DNA from: Inia geoffrensis
Lineage: Eukaryota > Chordata > Mammalia > Artiodactyla > Iniidae
Reading direction: 5' to 3'
DNA length: 64,000 nt
Assembly (NCBI GenBank): GCA_036417435.1
Contig: CM070911.1
Coordinates: forward strand, 3,038,001-3,102,000
Shown here: piece after piece, positions 12,010 through 23,000 of the stretch
How positions within the stretch are numbered: the first letter of the stretch is position 1
Layout: each line of letters opens with the position of its first letter
Program-made: the position numbers and the translations under genes
The notes under the pieces: model-generated
Told to the model about the DNA's origin: nothing
Database searches by the model: none
The model's input: the letters and a program-made list of their open reading frames with translations, nothing else

Positions 12010-12400
12010 ATGTCTTTATGGAAGCTCATTTGACATGCTTATTGGAAACATTAAACATACCAGTTCATGGCAAGGTCTTCTGTTATTGGGATTTTATCCT
12101 AAATATAAACAAGAATTTACATATTGATTTACCTGCAAGGATATTCACTACAACTCTGTTTATGAATAATGAGAAAGTGAAAACAAAATACTCATTTTAT
12201 AGTAGAGATTTGGTGGAGTAAACGGTGATGAATACTTAAAATAGGACATGAAGCAGCCATTTAGGCTTATATTATATTCATAAATCTAGTCACATATGAA
12301 GATATTGAGTGGAATAAAAATAGCTTATAAAACATGTTATGCACTTTGAACACATTTATATAATGTAGTTATAAATATATATTGTACGAGCTGGAATAAT
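12010..12400 (+). mobile_element. Old L1M LINE 3' region
   Basis: GGGATTTTATCCTAAATATAA, CAAGGATATTCACTACAACTC, TATGAATAATGAGAAAGTGA and GAAGCAGCCATTTAGG follow the end of ORF2 and the start of the 3' UTR in old L1M elements. It is highly diverged and frames are broken. Confidence 0.65.
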
Positions 12401-13700
12401 GTTTGAAGTGGAGAGAATACTGGTGATTTTTACCTATATTTCACTTATATGCTTTCAAAATATTTTACTACTAACAAGTATATTAATGTATCATTTTATC
12501 ATGGGCATATTAAATGTACTTTGTGCTACATATTAACACTCTGCTATTTACTGCTACAGGAATTTCTTCAACTTTTCTCTTTTTCTTAATATGCAGTCTC
12601 CTTCAGAAACTGGTCATAATTTTTTAAAAAAGTCTTTATTATACTGTATCTCAATATTTTGATATTTGTAGTAGCAACATGTGATTATGAGACAAATCTG
12701 GTAAAACTATAGGAGATTAAGATTTAGCCTGTGATATTTTGGAAAATTTAATAAGTGCAGTCGTTAAAGTACTTCACCAGAATAAAGATGAAATTGCCAC
12801 ACGCTGGCATTAAAGTGAGGGATATCATTGCCTTCCCTAAGTCACAAAAATGTTACCTTACTAATCATCTGAAATTCTCATTTGGAGCCCTTTCCTGTCA
12901 TATGTAAGAAAATTCAAATATATTTGCCTGTGTGTGTATGTTTTTTCTATTATGTATTTAGTCATCCTATCCCCTTGCTCAGCAGCCTTCCACTTCAGTG
13001 AAGATGATGACTGTGGAAGAGAAATCTCCTTAGGTGTATATTTTTTGTGGTTAAGACTCATGTGCCCAAATAATACATCTTGGAGAAGGTCAAGCCTGAA
13101 GTACGAAGGATCAGGAAATGTGACACGTTTCCTCGAGACGGTGCCAGGTGCAGAAGAACCCAAGAAATCTGGGCTGGAGTCCCAGGCCCACTGTTAGAAA
13201 TCTGTTTGTCTTCAGCCTGATTCTCATTCTCTCTGGCTTTAGTGAACTGACGACCCAGTGAACATCAAAATTCTTTCTCTGCTTCCTTCTTGCAAGTTTC
13301 ACTTCACATGAATTGGCATGAGGACAAACTGAAGTCTCATGAGAATTTGACAAGTGTTAACATTTATCTAAATATTTAATATTGAATTAATAATACATTT
13401 AATAATAATAAATAACTTAAATATTAAGTATAAGACAATCCTATTATTATCTTTAATAATTCTCTGGCCCCTTGTTCTGAAATGGAATCACCTCCACAAC
13501 GAAGCTCTTTCTTTGTCAACTCCTCAAGGCAAAAACAAATTATATGAGACCGAGGTGGGCTCCTTAAGTCTGCATTCCAATGCAAAGGGAACAAAGAATA
13601 AAAATAAAGTTTTCATCTGACACGTGAAGCAAAATAAAAATAGCAATAATAAATCAAATTATAATAAAAATCATATAAACATGTATCATTTTACATGTCC
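12401..13700. other. Non-coding span, AT-rich, no gene seen
   Basis: AT-rich unique DNA. The stretch 13355-13440 is almost pure A/T (repeated AATAAT and TTAAAT words). No repeat family identified elsewhere. Confidence 0.55.
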
Positions 13701-13704
13701 GTGC

Positions 13705-13830
13705 TGAGCACTGTTGTAAATATTTTCCATAGATTGATTTCTACATTCCATATAGCAATCCTGTAAGCAGATGTCATCATTATCTCCACTTTATATTTGA
13801 AGAAACTGAAGGTGACATCTAGCATCTAAC
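13705..13830 (-). mobile_element. MIR SINE relic
   Basis: GCTGAGCACTGTTGTAAATA ... CATCATTATCTCCACTTTAT ... GAAGAAACTGAAGG follows the reverse MIR consensus (GGCACTGTTCTAAG ... TATTATCCCCATTTTAC ... GAGGAAACTGAGG). Confidence 0.75.
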
Positions 13831-14039
13831 AGTCTGTCTCCATAACCGTCTCCTCTAACCTTATCCTCGGTGACTTCTTTCATCTACGAATCATTCTGAA
13901 GATAACCAAAGAAAAGAGACGGTTTTATGTTTTATACGCTGTTCTCATTAGATCTTGTGTTCCAGTTGTGACTTTATAGAACACAGAACACTTTGATGAA
14001 AGTGGAAGGGATTTAGAAGAAATGCCATCTCTTCCAAGA

Positions 14040-14165
14040 AGGATTTAGAGTCAGGTGGACCCAAACTTGAAATGTAAGTTCTGTTTCTCGTCAGCTTTGT
14101 TGCTTTGGGCACATTTCTGAGCCACAGTTTCTTCACATTAAAGTCAAGGAATAACAAGTATTTTG
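14040..14165 (+). mobile_element. MIR SINE relic
   Basis: GGATTTAGAGTCAGGTGGAC ... TTGCTTTGGGCACATTTCTG ... CACAGTTTCTTCACATTAAA follows the forward MIR consensus (GGAGTCAGACTGC ... TGACCTTGGGCAAGTT ... CTCAGTTTCCTCATCTGTAAA). Confidence 0.75.
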
Positions 14166-15033
14166 TGACGAAAAGTAAAATATTCACAGATAGTCCTGCC
14201 ATAAAGCCTTTCAGAGGAGGGAACCCTTAAACGCTGGACGCAGCATCGCCTACATCACATGTGGAACCAGAGCCTCCACTGTGCTGTAGGGCATCCCCTT
14301 GAGTGCCTGACTGGCCCATTTCCTGGGAACTGTCTGGCTCACGTTACGTATACTTTTCATCATAACACAGCCCACCATTTACTAAGCTCAATCATATTCT
14401 CTTTGTCTGAGTACAATTTGTACTGAGAAACATAAAGACGTGGAATTGGGATCTTAGATAAATTAATGGTACAGTTCAAGGGTCAAAGCCGACAGACTCT
14501 GGAGCAGCTCTGTTTATTTCCTTCTCTTAGATTTATTTATTTTTAAATTTTATCTCCCTACTTATAAACAAATTATAATTGTTTTCATTATTTTGCAAGG
14601 GCTCACTTTAGTTGTTTTCTGTTACTTGCAACAAAGAACTTGAACTAGAATGAGATCCAAGAGACTCTTCTCACTCACTTATACTTTTTCCACTAACACA
14701 CAGATCAGAGAATTTGGACGACTACCTTCAGCGCAAACAATAGTGATGATATTTTGACTATAACAGGGTATAGCCACATAGTTTTGCATTTCTTTCCTGA
14801 ATTTAATGCTCTTTTAATTCTTTATTTCATAGATTTGAAAAATTAGTGTTTCATGAGATCCTTTTTCCAGGACTAAAGGTTCAATCTTTCACCAAACCTT
14901 AATACTTCTAAATCATTATGAGTTGCAGTAAATAAAAAACACAAATTTATATATGCGCATTGTTTCACCAACAACTTGAAAATATTTGATATGAAAAATT
15001 AAAAGAAAATACTCCTGAATTGGCAGAGTACTC
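14166..15033. other. Non-coding span, no gene seen
   Basis: Unique-looking AT-rich DNA with no named repeat and no supportable open frame. Confidence 0.55.
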
Positions 15034-15053
15034 AAGAATATATTGGTATCCTG

Positions 15054-15664
15054 CACAATGTTCATTGCAGCTCTATTTACAATAGCCAGGACGTGGAAGC
15101 AACCTAAGTGTCCATCAACAGATGAATGGATAAAGAAGATGTGGCACATATATAGAATGGAATATTACTCAGCCATAAAAAGAAATGAAATTGAGTTATT
15201 TGTAGTAAGGTAGATGGACCTAGAGACTGTCATACAGAGTGAAGTAAGGCAGAAAGAGAAAAACAAATACTGTGTGCTAACACATATATATGGAATCTAA
15301 AAAAAAAAAATGGTTATGAAGAACCTAGGGGCAGGATAGGAATAAAGATGCAGATGTAGAGAATGGACTTGAGGACACAGGGAGGGGGGAAGGGTAAGCT
15401 GGGACTATATGAGAGAGTGGCATGGACATATATACACTACCAAATGTAAAATAGATAGCTAGTGGGAAGCAGCCGCATAGCACAGGGAGATCAGCTCGGT
15501 GCTTTGTGACCACCTAGAGGGGTGGGATAGGGAGGGTGGGAGGGAGACGCAAGAGGGGAGAGATATGGGGATATATGTATATGTATAGCTGATTCACTTT
15601 ATTATAAAGCAGAAGCTAACACAACATTGTAAAGCATTTATACTCCAATAAAGATGTTGAAAAA
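15054..15664 (+). mobile_element. 5'-truncated cetartiodactyl L1 with target duplication
   Basis: The copy enters the end of ORF2 (TTCATTGCAGCTCTATTTAC, CATCAACAGATGAATGGATA, AATATTACTCAGCCATAAAA), then a G-rich 3' UTR (AGTGGGAAGCAGCCGCATAG, CACCTAGAGGGGTGGG) and ends ACTCCAATAAAGATGTTG plus a short A-tail. A 20-bp target duplication flanks it (15034-15053 and 15665-15684) with one mismatch. It is a classic reverse-transcription insertion, moderately young, without coding capacity. Confidence 0.95.
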
Positions 15665-15684
15665 AAGAATATATTGGTATTCTG

Positions 15685-17688
15685 AATATATTCACAGCAT
15701 TCTAAAATAGATTTGTAGGACAAAATGTCAATACTTTGATCCAAAGAAGATTCTTTTTTTTTAGTGTGTGTGTTCTTAAAGTTTTAACTTTCTTCCTCCT
15801 CCCATAGTCATTTGGGGCATCTTTCATAATGAAATGCTGTTTTTAAGACAGGCTTTGAAATCCTAAGTGAAAAACAAGACCTTTGATTTGTGGTGCTGTA
15901 TTTTGCAGGTCTTCAGGATTCCAAAATTTTACAGAAGGTATAAGGGACATTTCTCTTCATCTGATAGATTCTGGTCTCTTCCACGCTGGATGTGAGATCC
16001 AGAACTCAGACCTGAGATGAAAGGCCATAGCTTCTAGCCAATGACAACCTAACCTGAGGCTCACTGGCTTTGTATTTCCAGACAGAGCCAAATTAAACCA
16101 CATTATTACACATTAGTAATACTATAGCTTCCTAGAAAATTAAGTGTGTTTTGTTATTACAAGAACACACTGGCAATTAGTAGATGTGCTTGATTTAAAA
16201 TTTTATTATGCTTATTCAGTGTTACTGCTGTATGATATTATCCTATAGAGATTCTGTCTTTTCAGCAACTTCATTACAAGACAACAACATCTATAGGCAG
16301 AAAACGTTATGAGCGACACACATACAAATAAAACATTGTGTAGCAAGCGTTCGTTTTACTCTTTTGTTATGAGACATCTCCCTAATAAAATATGCCTACT
16401 ATAAGAAGAATAACTTTGTCTTTTAAAAAGTTAATAGGTGGATTGGTTGGGAACAGAAGCACTTTTTTAGTTAGCTATATGAGAATAAAAAGGAAGATGT
16501 GAAGAGGGAGAAGTCTGGCCGCAGTGGGACCATGTAACCCCTGTTGACACGGATATGATGCCCACATGTGAAATAATGAAATGTACATCTCCTCACTTGG
16601 GATCCCCTAAGTCTGAATTGTAGGTAGCCCATGAATGCAAAGTAAAAATAGAAAATGAAATTGCCGGCATTAAAATTCCCGGGAAATTCCTTTTACTTAA
16701 GTCTGTAGTGCCTATAAGCGACGTATACCAACCAACACTGGAAGTAGCAATGAGCCCAAAGCCTTGGCCCTCAGGAGCACAGGGTGCCTCTGCTCTAGCA
16801 GAAACACGTTTCTTTTAGCAATGAATTTCTTCAGCTGAGCAGAAAGAAGGGTCCCTTAGAGATCCAGCCTGGTGGCGCAGGTTCCTGGGATATTGTTTCA
16901 GGTCAGGGCTGTGGGGTAGCTGCAATAGGGCTGTCCAGCATGGTTCAGAGGGGGCTTGGATGATGAGTGAGCACCTGGACAGAGGACCTTGGTGCAGCCA
17001 GCCTGGGGCAGGACCCTTTCGAGTCACCACTGGAGACCTTGGGAGGAAGCCAGTCCTGGGCTTGCTTCCTACTCATGTCCAGATATGTCAGGTAAAAGTA
17101 AAGTGGGCTTCAGTCCAGGGGTTTGTTGTAAACTAGGATCCCAAGTGAGATTCCCTGTAATTTAGTCACACCTGTCTGCTCTTTGGACTTTACTCTTCCG
17201 GGGCAGGTTTGGGAGATTTAGGCAAATTAAGAATTCGATGAGAACTTTTGGCTGGTACCATTGAACTGTACCCATTGTCAGATAATGATGATAATAAAAA
17301 TATAATGATATTTCATCGATTAGGCATTTAAATTCTCAACTTTTGAAGTCCAGTACAGATCCATTGAAATAAGTCACTTCAAAGTGATTTGGAGATGTTT
17401 TAAATCATACTTTTATCTGTAGAGAGGAATAATAATATGTTAGGCTCTTCAAATGTTAAAAAAATAATCACTTTCAAAGAAAATATCATTTTGAGTTGCT
17501 GACACACATCCTTACTTTTTGTTCTTCAAGTGAATAGTGGAATGAAATAGCTTTATTTTAATTAATATTTTCAAAAAGTGAAAAATCTTTAAAAAGTGTT
17601 ATGTTTTCCCATAAAACCACTATGAAGCAATCAAATGTTAATATTAGTGATGTGTCTTCAAACACATGTATGATTATGTGTATGGATA
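15685..17688. other. Non-coding span, no gene seen
   Basis: Mostly AT-rich unique DNA. The block 16815-17090 is notably richer in G and C. It is preceded by a pyrimidine tract with AG (CACGTTTCTTTTAG, ending 16818) and followed by CAG-GTAAAAG at 17089, so it looks exon-like, but all three forward frames contain stops. I cannot assign it to a repeat. Confidence 0.45.
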
Positions 17689-17724
17689 ATAGACAAAATG
17701 TCCTCCGTATGACATTTTGTCTAT
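17689..17724. repeat. Perfect inverted repeat (hairpin), 14-bp arms, 8-nt loop
   Basis: ATAGACAAAATGTC at 17689-17702 and its exact complement GACATTTTGTCTAT at 17711-17724 are separated by CTCCGTAT. The right arm touches the start of a reverse-strand L1 relic. Confidence 0.9.
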
Positions 17725-17945
17725 GACTTATAGTTTACCTTGGGGTTTGCTCCTGGTGTTGTACATTCTATGGATTTGGGCAAATGTCTGATGACATGTA
17801 TCCATCATTATAGATTCATAAGGGGTAGCTTCAGTGCCCTAAGCATTCTTTGTGCTCAGCCTAGTCGTTTTTTTTTTTTCTCAACCCCCTGGAAACCACT
17901 GATGTTTTCACTATATCCATAGTCTTACCTTTGTGCCTTGGGGTT
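17722..17945 (-). mobile_element. L1 LINE relic (3' UTR-region fragment)
   Basis: CTTGGGGTTTGCTCCTGGTG, TTGTACATTCTATGG, GATGACATGTATCCATCATT and CTGGAAACCACTGATG match the reverse strand of a well-known mammalian L1 3' segment. It is a short fragment without a frame. Confidence 0.75.
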
Positions 17946-17989
17946 CTCGTGTCTATCATGTACAGAAAGAAGAGTTTGCACAGCTATTT

Positions 17990-18400
17990 CTAGATGCTTA
18001 GTTGTCTGTCTCTTTCTGAGCATGTGGCCACCTAGCTAGAGATTACATTTCCCAGTTTTCCTGTAGATGTGCCCCTGTGACTAGGTTTCTGCCGATAGAA
18101 TATGCACAGGAATTATGTATGAAATTGTCACTGCTCTGGTTAAGAATGTTTTCCCCTCCCACGGCCTCGAGCCAAATGTCAGGGTGAATATGATGTCTGC
18201 AGACAGAGGACAGACACTAGGAGTTGGAGGAGTAGGAAGCGACCAGAAAGCGCTTTTGAGTAAAAAACCCAATAGGAAGAGCAGCCTCGCCAACCTGCAT
18301 CAGTCGTAATGTTACATGAGAAATAAACTGTTTCAGTAAAGACTTTGTGATTGGGGGCCCTTTGTTACAGCATCTTAAACTCTACCCTAGTATGCCATTC
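17990..18400 (+). mobile_element. Ancient LTR-like mammalian repeat, family uncertain
   Basis: GTGGCCACCTAGCTAGAGAT, ACATTTCCCAGTTTTCCTG, CCCTGTGACTAGGTTTCTGC and, near the end, GAGAAATAAACTG followed by TTTGTTACAGCATC match a remembered dispersed mammalian repeat that ends with a poly(A) signal and TTACAGCAGC. The AATAAA is at 18322-18327. I do not assert the family name. A 64-codon open frame within it is a by-product. Confidence 0.5.
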
Positions 18401-19585
18401 TTTTATTAATGAAACTGAACACCACTTTGTTCTGTTACATTATTCTTTTTACATGCTATTGGAAACATGCTAATCTTTTTTTTTTATATATTCTATGTCA
18501 GTTTTTTAAAAAAATGTATAATGCTATTTTTGTTAAATATACATGGGCGTGTGTGTATTAGCAATATTTTTCCTTTTCATCAAACCTTGAATGAGTTGGC
18601 ATTATTGACATTATGTACACTTGAATGTTTGACAAATTCCCCTATACAGCTCTCTTGGTGTGGTATTATGGGTACTGGTTAAGCCTTTGGCTTTCTTTTC
18701 AATATATTTCACAATAATTAGCTTATTTCTTCTCTCCTCTGTGCTCTTTAGAATATTAATGATTTCATTTTTAAAGTCTACTTTTAAATAAGTCTTCAAA
18801 TTCACGGTCATATATTTGGTAAATTACTCTCTTAGAGCCCACAATGCTTTCTCTGTTAAACTCCCTGAACATGAGTGACTCCTGGCGTGGAGTTCGCACT
18901 TGGTAGGATTCTCCTTTTGGCTTCACCACATCAGTGTCGAGCACCAGTAAATGCTCTGCGGCACTGTCAGCACAAGGACCACTAACATCTGTGGTTCTCA
19001 CTCTACAGCCATGGGGATGGGGATTAAAACTCCACCAGGACATAAGAAATTTTATGTTAGACTTTTCTAGACCCCTTAAAAATCCAAATGAGGGGTTGAG
19101 TTAAAAACAAACAAACAAGCAAACACTGAGGCATTGCTGGCTGCTGTAGATTCAGGCAGTCTACACAATTTGAACCTCCTGGATCTTTAATCAGCAATTT
19201 GAAGAAATTGCAATTTACCCCCTTCAGTTGCTCGTGGGAATGACTGCAGGACTCTCAGTTTATTCAAAGGAGAGCATCAGAAGGGTGTCTGCCTTATTAG
19301 ACTTAGTTTCACAATGGTTTTCCTTGTAGAAAAAAAAAGTTGATGAGTTTTGCTAGTCTTCCTAGAAACCAGAAAAACAATCCCACCACAGGTATTAAGA
19401 AAAGATGGATCTTAAGAAGTCTGAATAGTGCAGAAAAATATACTGAGATTTGCAAGGCAGTGTTTATCACTACAGCAGACAAAAACCAACTCAAAAGCAA
19501 ATGCCAACCCAAATGGAAACATCGATAGACAGAGAGCTATACACTCAGGGAAGGGGTGCAATAGGAAAAAAAGTGTGCGTTTACT
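18401..19585. other. Non-coding span, no gene seen
   Basis: AT-rich unique DNA with T-runs near 18478-18485 and an AAAC-type run at 19106-19124. No supportable frame. Confidence 0.5.
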
Positions 19586-19725
19586 CTCTACATACAATAG
19601 GTGAGGTGCTCAGCTAGGAGCTGCACATGAACATAGCTGATTGATAACAGCTTTTGTGAACTAGTTCTCCCCATTTTAACTATGAAGAAACAGATGTGGA
19701 CACAATCACAGATGCATAGCTCTTC
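19586..19725 (-). mobile_element. MIR SINE relic
   Basis: GGTGCTCAGCTAGGAGCTGC ... TCTCCCCATTTTAACTATGA ... AAGAAACAGATG ... ACAATCACAGATGCATAGC follows the reverse MIR consensus through its CORE. Confidence 0.6.
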
Positions 19726-19754
19726 TCAAACAACAGAACACTTAAAAGACTTTG

Positions 19755-19850
19755 ACCTGGAGTCCAGAAGTCTCACATTTTGTTCTAGCAGCAACTAGTT
19801 GCATCTGCTTCCCTTGCCTTATCTAAAAAATAAGAATAAATCACTTGCCA
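19755..19850 (+). mobile_element. MIR SINE relic
   Basis: GACCTGGAGTCCAGAAGTCT ... TTGCCTTATCTAAAAAATAA follows the forward MIR consensus (CTGGAGTCAGA ... CTCATCTGTAAAATGGG). It lies head to head with the MIR at 19586. Confidence 0.5.
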
Positions 19851-19924
19851 TTCTTATTCAAAAAATTTGTTGAGAATCACATATTATGATACATACATAA
19901 TTGTTTGGAAAAGCAGAACTGCAT

Positions 19925-20032
19925 CAATTTGCATTTTTTAAAACTTTCTTATTGAAGTAAAATATATATAACATAAAATTACCATTTTAACTATTTTTAA
20001 GTGTACAGTTCAGTGACATTATTTACATTCAG
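19925..20032 (-). mobile_element. L1M LINE 3' end
   Basis: TTATTGAAGTAAAATATATA, CATAAAATTACCATTTTAAC and AGTGTACAGTTCAGTGACAT match the reverse complement of an L1M 3' terminus (the CACTGAATTGTACACTTAA ... TTATGTTATGTGAATTT type). Confidence 0.7.
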
Positions 20033-23000
20033 GAGGTTCAATTTGCTTTTGTAGCTGACAAGATTGCTGTTTGAGGCATGGTGTGACTAGTGAACCAAAA
20101 CATCATGATTGTCTTATTTTGGCTCAGAACAGGAAGTAGTCAATTATTAAAAAGATCCTTCCCAGAAAAGAATGTTTTTTTCCCCAAAATTAGATGTGTA
20201 GGGGTCTTCAAAAATCAAATAGTTCGACAGAGGTATAAACAGATTAAATGTCTTGTTAAAGCCACACCTTTAGATGGTGCAGATGTTGCAATCAAATTTG
20301 ATGAGCTAAAATTTTAGCAAGATTCATAACTTATGTACTTCAGGAAACAGCATGAGTTATCTGTTACTTAATGGTAATTAATGGACTTTGTACCAGTGTT
20401 TGGTAACTGCCCTGTACCTCGTCTTGAGTAATGACCTTAAATCAATTCCAGACTGTGGAATTCTCATCCAAACACAAAACCCTTCTTTTGAAAAGAACAC
20501 TATTAAGTGTCTACAGTAGTGATATGTACAATAATTGTTTACCATTAGTAGGGCTATTTTTAAGACGGCTCTAGCTCTTCAACAGTCTGATTCTAATATT
20601 GAAGCTTCATGTTTGTTTCAGTGTTTTAACTGTATTGGATCTCTGTTTAGCCCTTTTAACTCAGTGCCGGGGCCAGCTTTATGAGGTGCAATTCATGAAG
20701 CCACAAAGGGTCCCAGACTGATGCTCTGCTGTCCCGGAATTCCTAAGAATGTCATCTTGGAGCTTGTGTTTTGTAAGGGAAGTCGTATGGCATAGCAGGC
20801 AGGTGATCAGAGGACAGACAGACAGCATGCGTCCGCCTCGTGTCTGTCTTCCTCCCTGGCCTCCTGGGGCATTTACGATGCCATCAGGAGCATAGGATTC
20901 CGGAGGATCCAGGATGTGGAGTGTGAGGATGAGACTCAAATCAATGCAGGCCAAGTGTGTGACATCTGCCATGGAGTAAACAGGGCCACTGACGACCCCA
21001 AGATGCCAGAACTTGCTTGAATGCAGAGAGAAGGTAATGGTGTTCTGAGGAACACCAGTGACGAGGGAGTCTTATCCTCTTCTCTCTCACTCATTTTATT
21101 TCTCTGTGTTTGCCAACTACATACACTGAAAATGGTGGAAGGAAAGGGAAAGCTGGACAGCCCTCGGTTTTCCGCTCAGTCCTTCGTTTCTCATCCGTAA
21201 GCCTAAGGTGGAGAGTGTCGGGGGGATATGTGTGTATCAAGCAGTGAAATAAAGACAGAGAGTTTTGTGCTACATTTCCACTGGTTTGGTAAGAATGAAA
21301 CATATGCATGTGTGAGACATGGAATATAAATCGTGTAATTTTGGTGATTTTGTATACAAGTTAAATGGTGAAATACAAGCTAATAATTCAATTAAAAAAA
21401 ATCTTTCCTTATGGAGAATATTAAAGAAGCAAATAAAAACATCATAAGTTGAAAAAGAAACTACTGAATAAAGGGAAAGCTATATATTTTAATATCTTTA
21501 ATGACAACGTTTTTCTGCTTTTTGAACACGGGGCCTTACATTCTCCTTTGCCTTGAACTTTGCAAGTTACGTAGATGACTCTGCTCAAAGCAGTATCAAA
21601 TCTGACTTTGTTAAATGTTAAACGTGGCGATGTATGATGGTTTTGATTCTAAGTGAAAGGCACAAATGTTGTATAAAATTCTCAATTGTTCCTGCATTTT
21701 TTTCTTTTTAGTGTTTCAGTGCAAATAAGAAAGAAAAAAAAAGAAACCTACATGAAGTAAATTTACCTTGAACACATCAACCATTAACAAGAACAGGCAA
21801 AGTACTATTCTAAATATGTTTTTATTGTAATTAATATAGTTTGAAACTTTTATCATTTCTCCCAAAATACCTAAGTTCATCCATCTCCAGTATAATGTAA
21901 AATATGATCCCCTTTAGTGACAGGTCGGACTTTATGTGTCTCAGTGAAGGGTCTTCACAGCACCAAGGTTTGGCCAGGGACTGTGAAAATCATCTTACCC
22001 TTTCATGGGCACCCACAGACCAACCCCTTTATTTTGTCTTCTCTTTGCACTTGCTGGATGATTGCTCATTTCATATGTAGCTCTCAGGCACCACATTTCT
22101 ACCTTTAACCTCAATCTAAGCAAAACCATCTGTGAAAACAGTTTTAGCAGAGAGGTTTTGTTTTTGAAATGCATTAAAATAAATGTCTAATTTTCGAAAT
22201 AAAAAAGGTGAGTAATCCTTTTCCAGTTTGAGTCTACATGTATATTCACTTAGGATGGGCAGAAATAAAAATTAGTTTGCTGGCTTTTCAATCTTGAGAA
22301 ATTTCTAAAGTAGAAAAAAGATAGTTTTTGCATCACTTGTTGACATGTTTTATGTTGATGATTTGTTCCCCTAAATGTCTTTGACTGAATAACACACAAA
22401 AAGGGAAAGTATTATCTAGGGCTTCACCCTCCTCCTGCCCCCCATGAAATGCTTCACTTGGCTGTCTTTCCTGGATATCCCTCAGGAAAGCTGCAGTCTT
22501 ACTTCTCCCTCTGTTGAGATTCTCACCTCCTCCACTTTCTGAGGTCAGTAAACGCCACTAAATGGGGGACCAGTATCTCAAGGAAAGCATCCCTCCTCCT
22601 CCTCGAACTCTTTCTCGAGCAGTGCCTACCGTGGACTGGCAGCTCTTCTGGAAGACCTCCCATCGCCTTGAACCAGAACCTTTTTCCTTGAAAATTTACC
22701 CCTCGGTCCTTACTTCAGTTTGGAGGTGGGAGAAGGCGGCATATATGCACTTGTTGCATTTCTTTCTCCAGTGTAATTATTCTACTTCCTACATCTCCTC
22801 CAGGCCAGGTGTCTCCTTCAGGATCCTCCCAGAGGGCAAGTTAATCAGTCCTGTCTCCACCCTCCCCCCCTCCTCTCATGTCATCAAGAGAAAAAGCTCT
22901 TCTCCTGGATCTGAACAAATGCCGTCATCGTTCTCAAACTGGCTTTAAAAATGGATTGGTTTTGAAAATGCATAAATTATTTTGTACTTTGCTCAAGACA

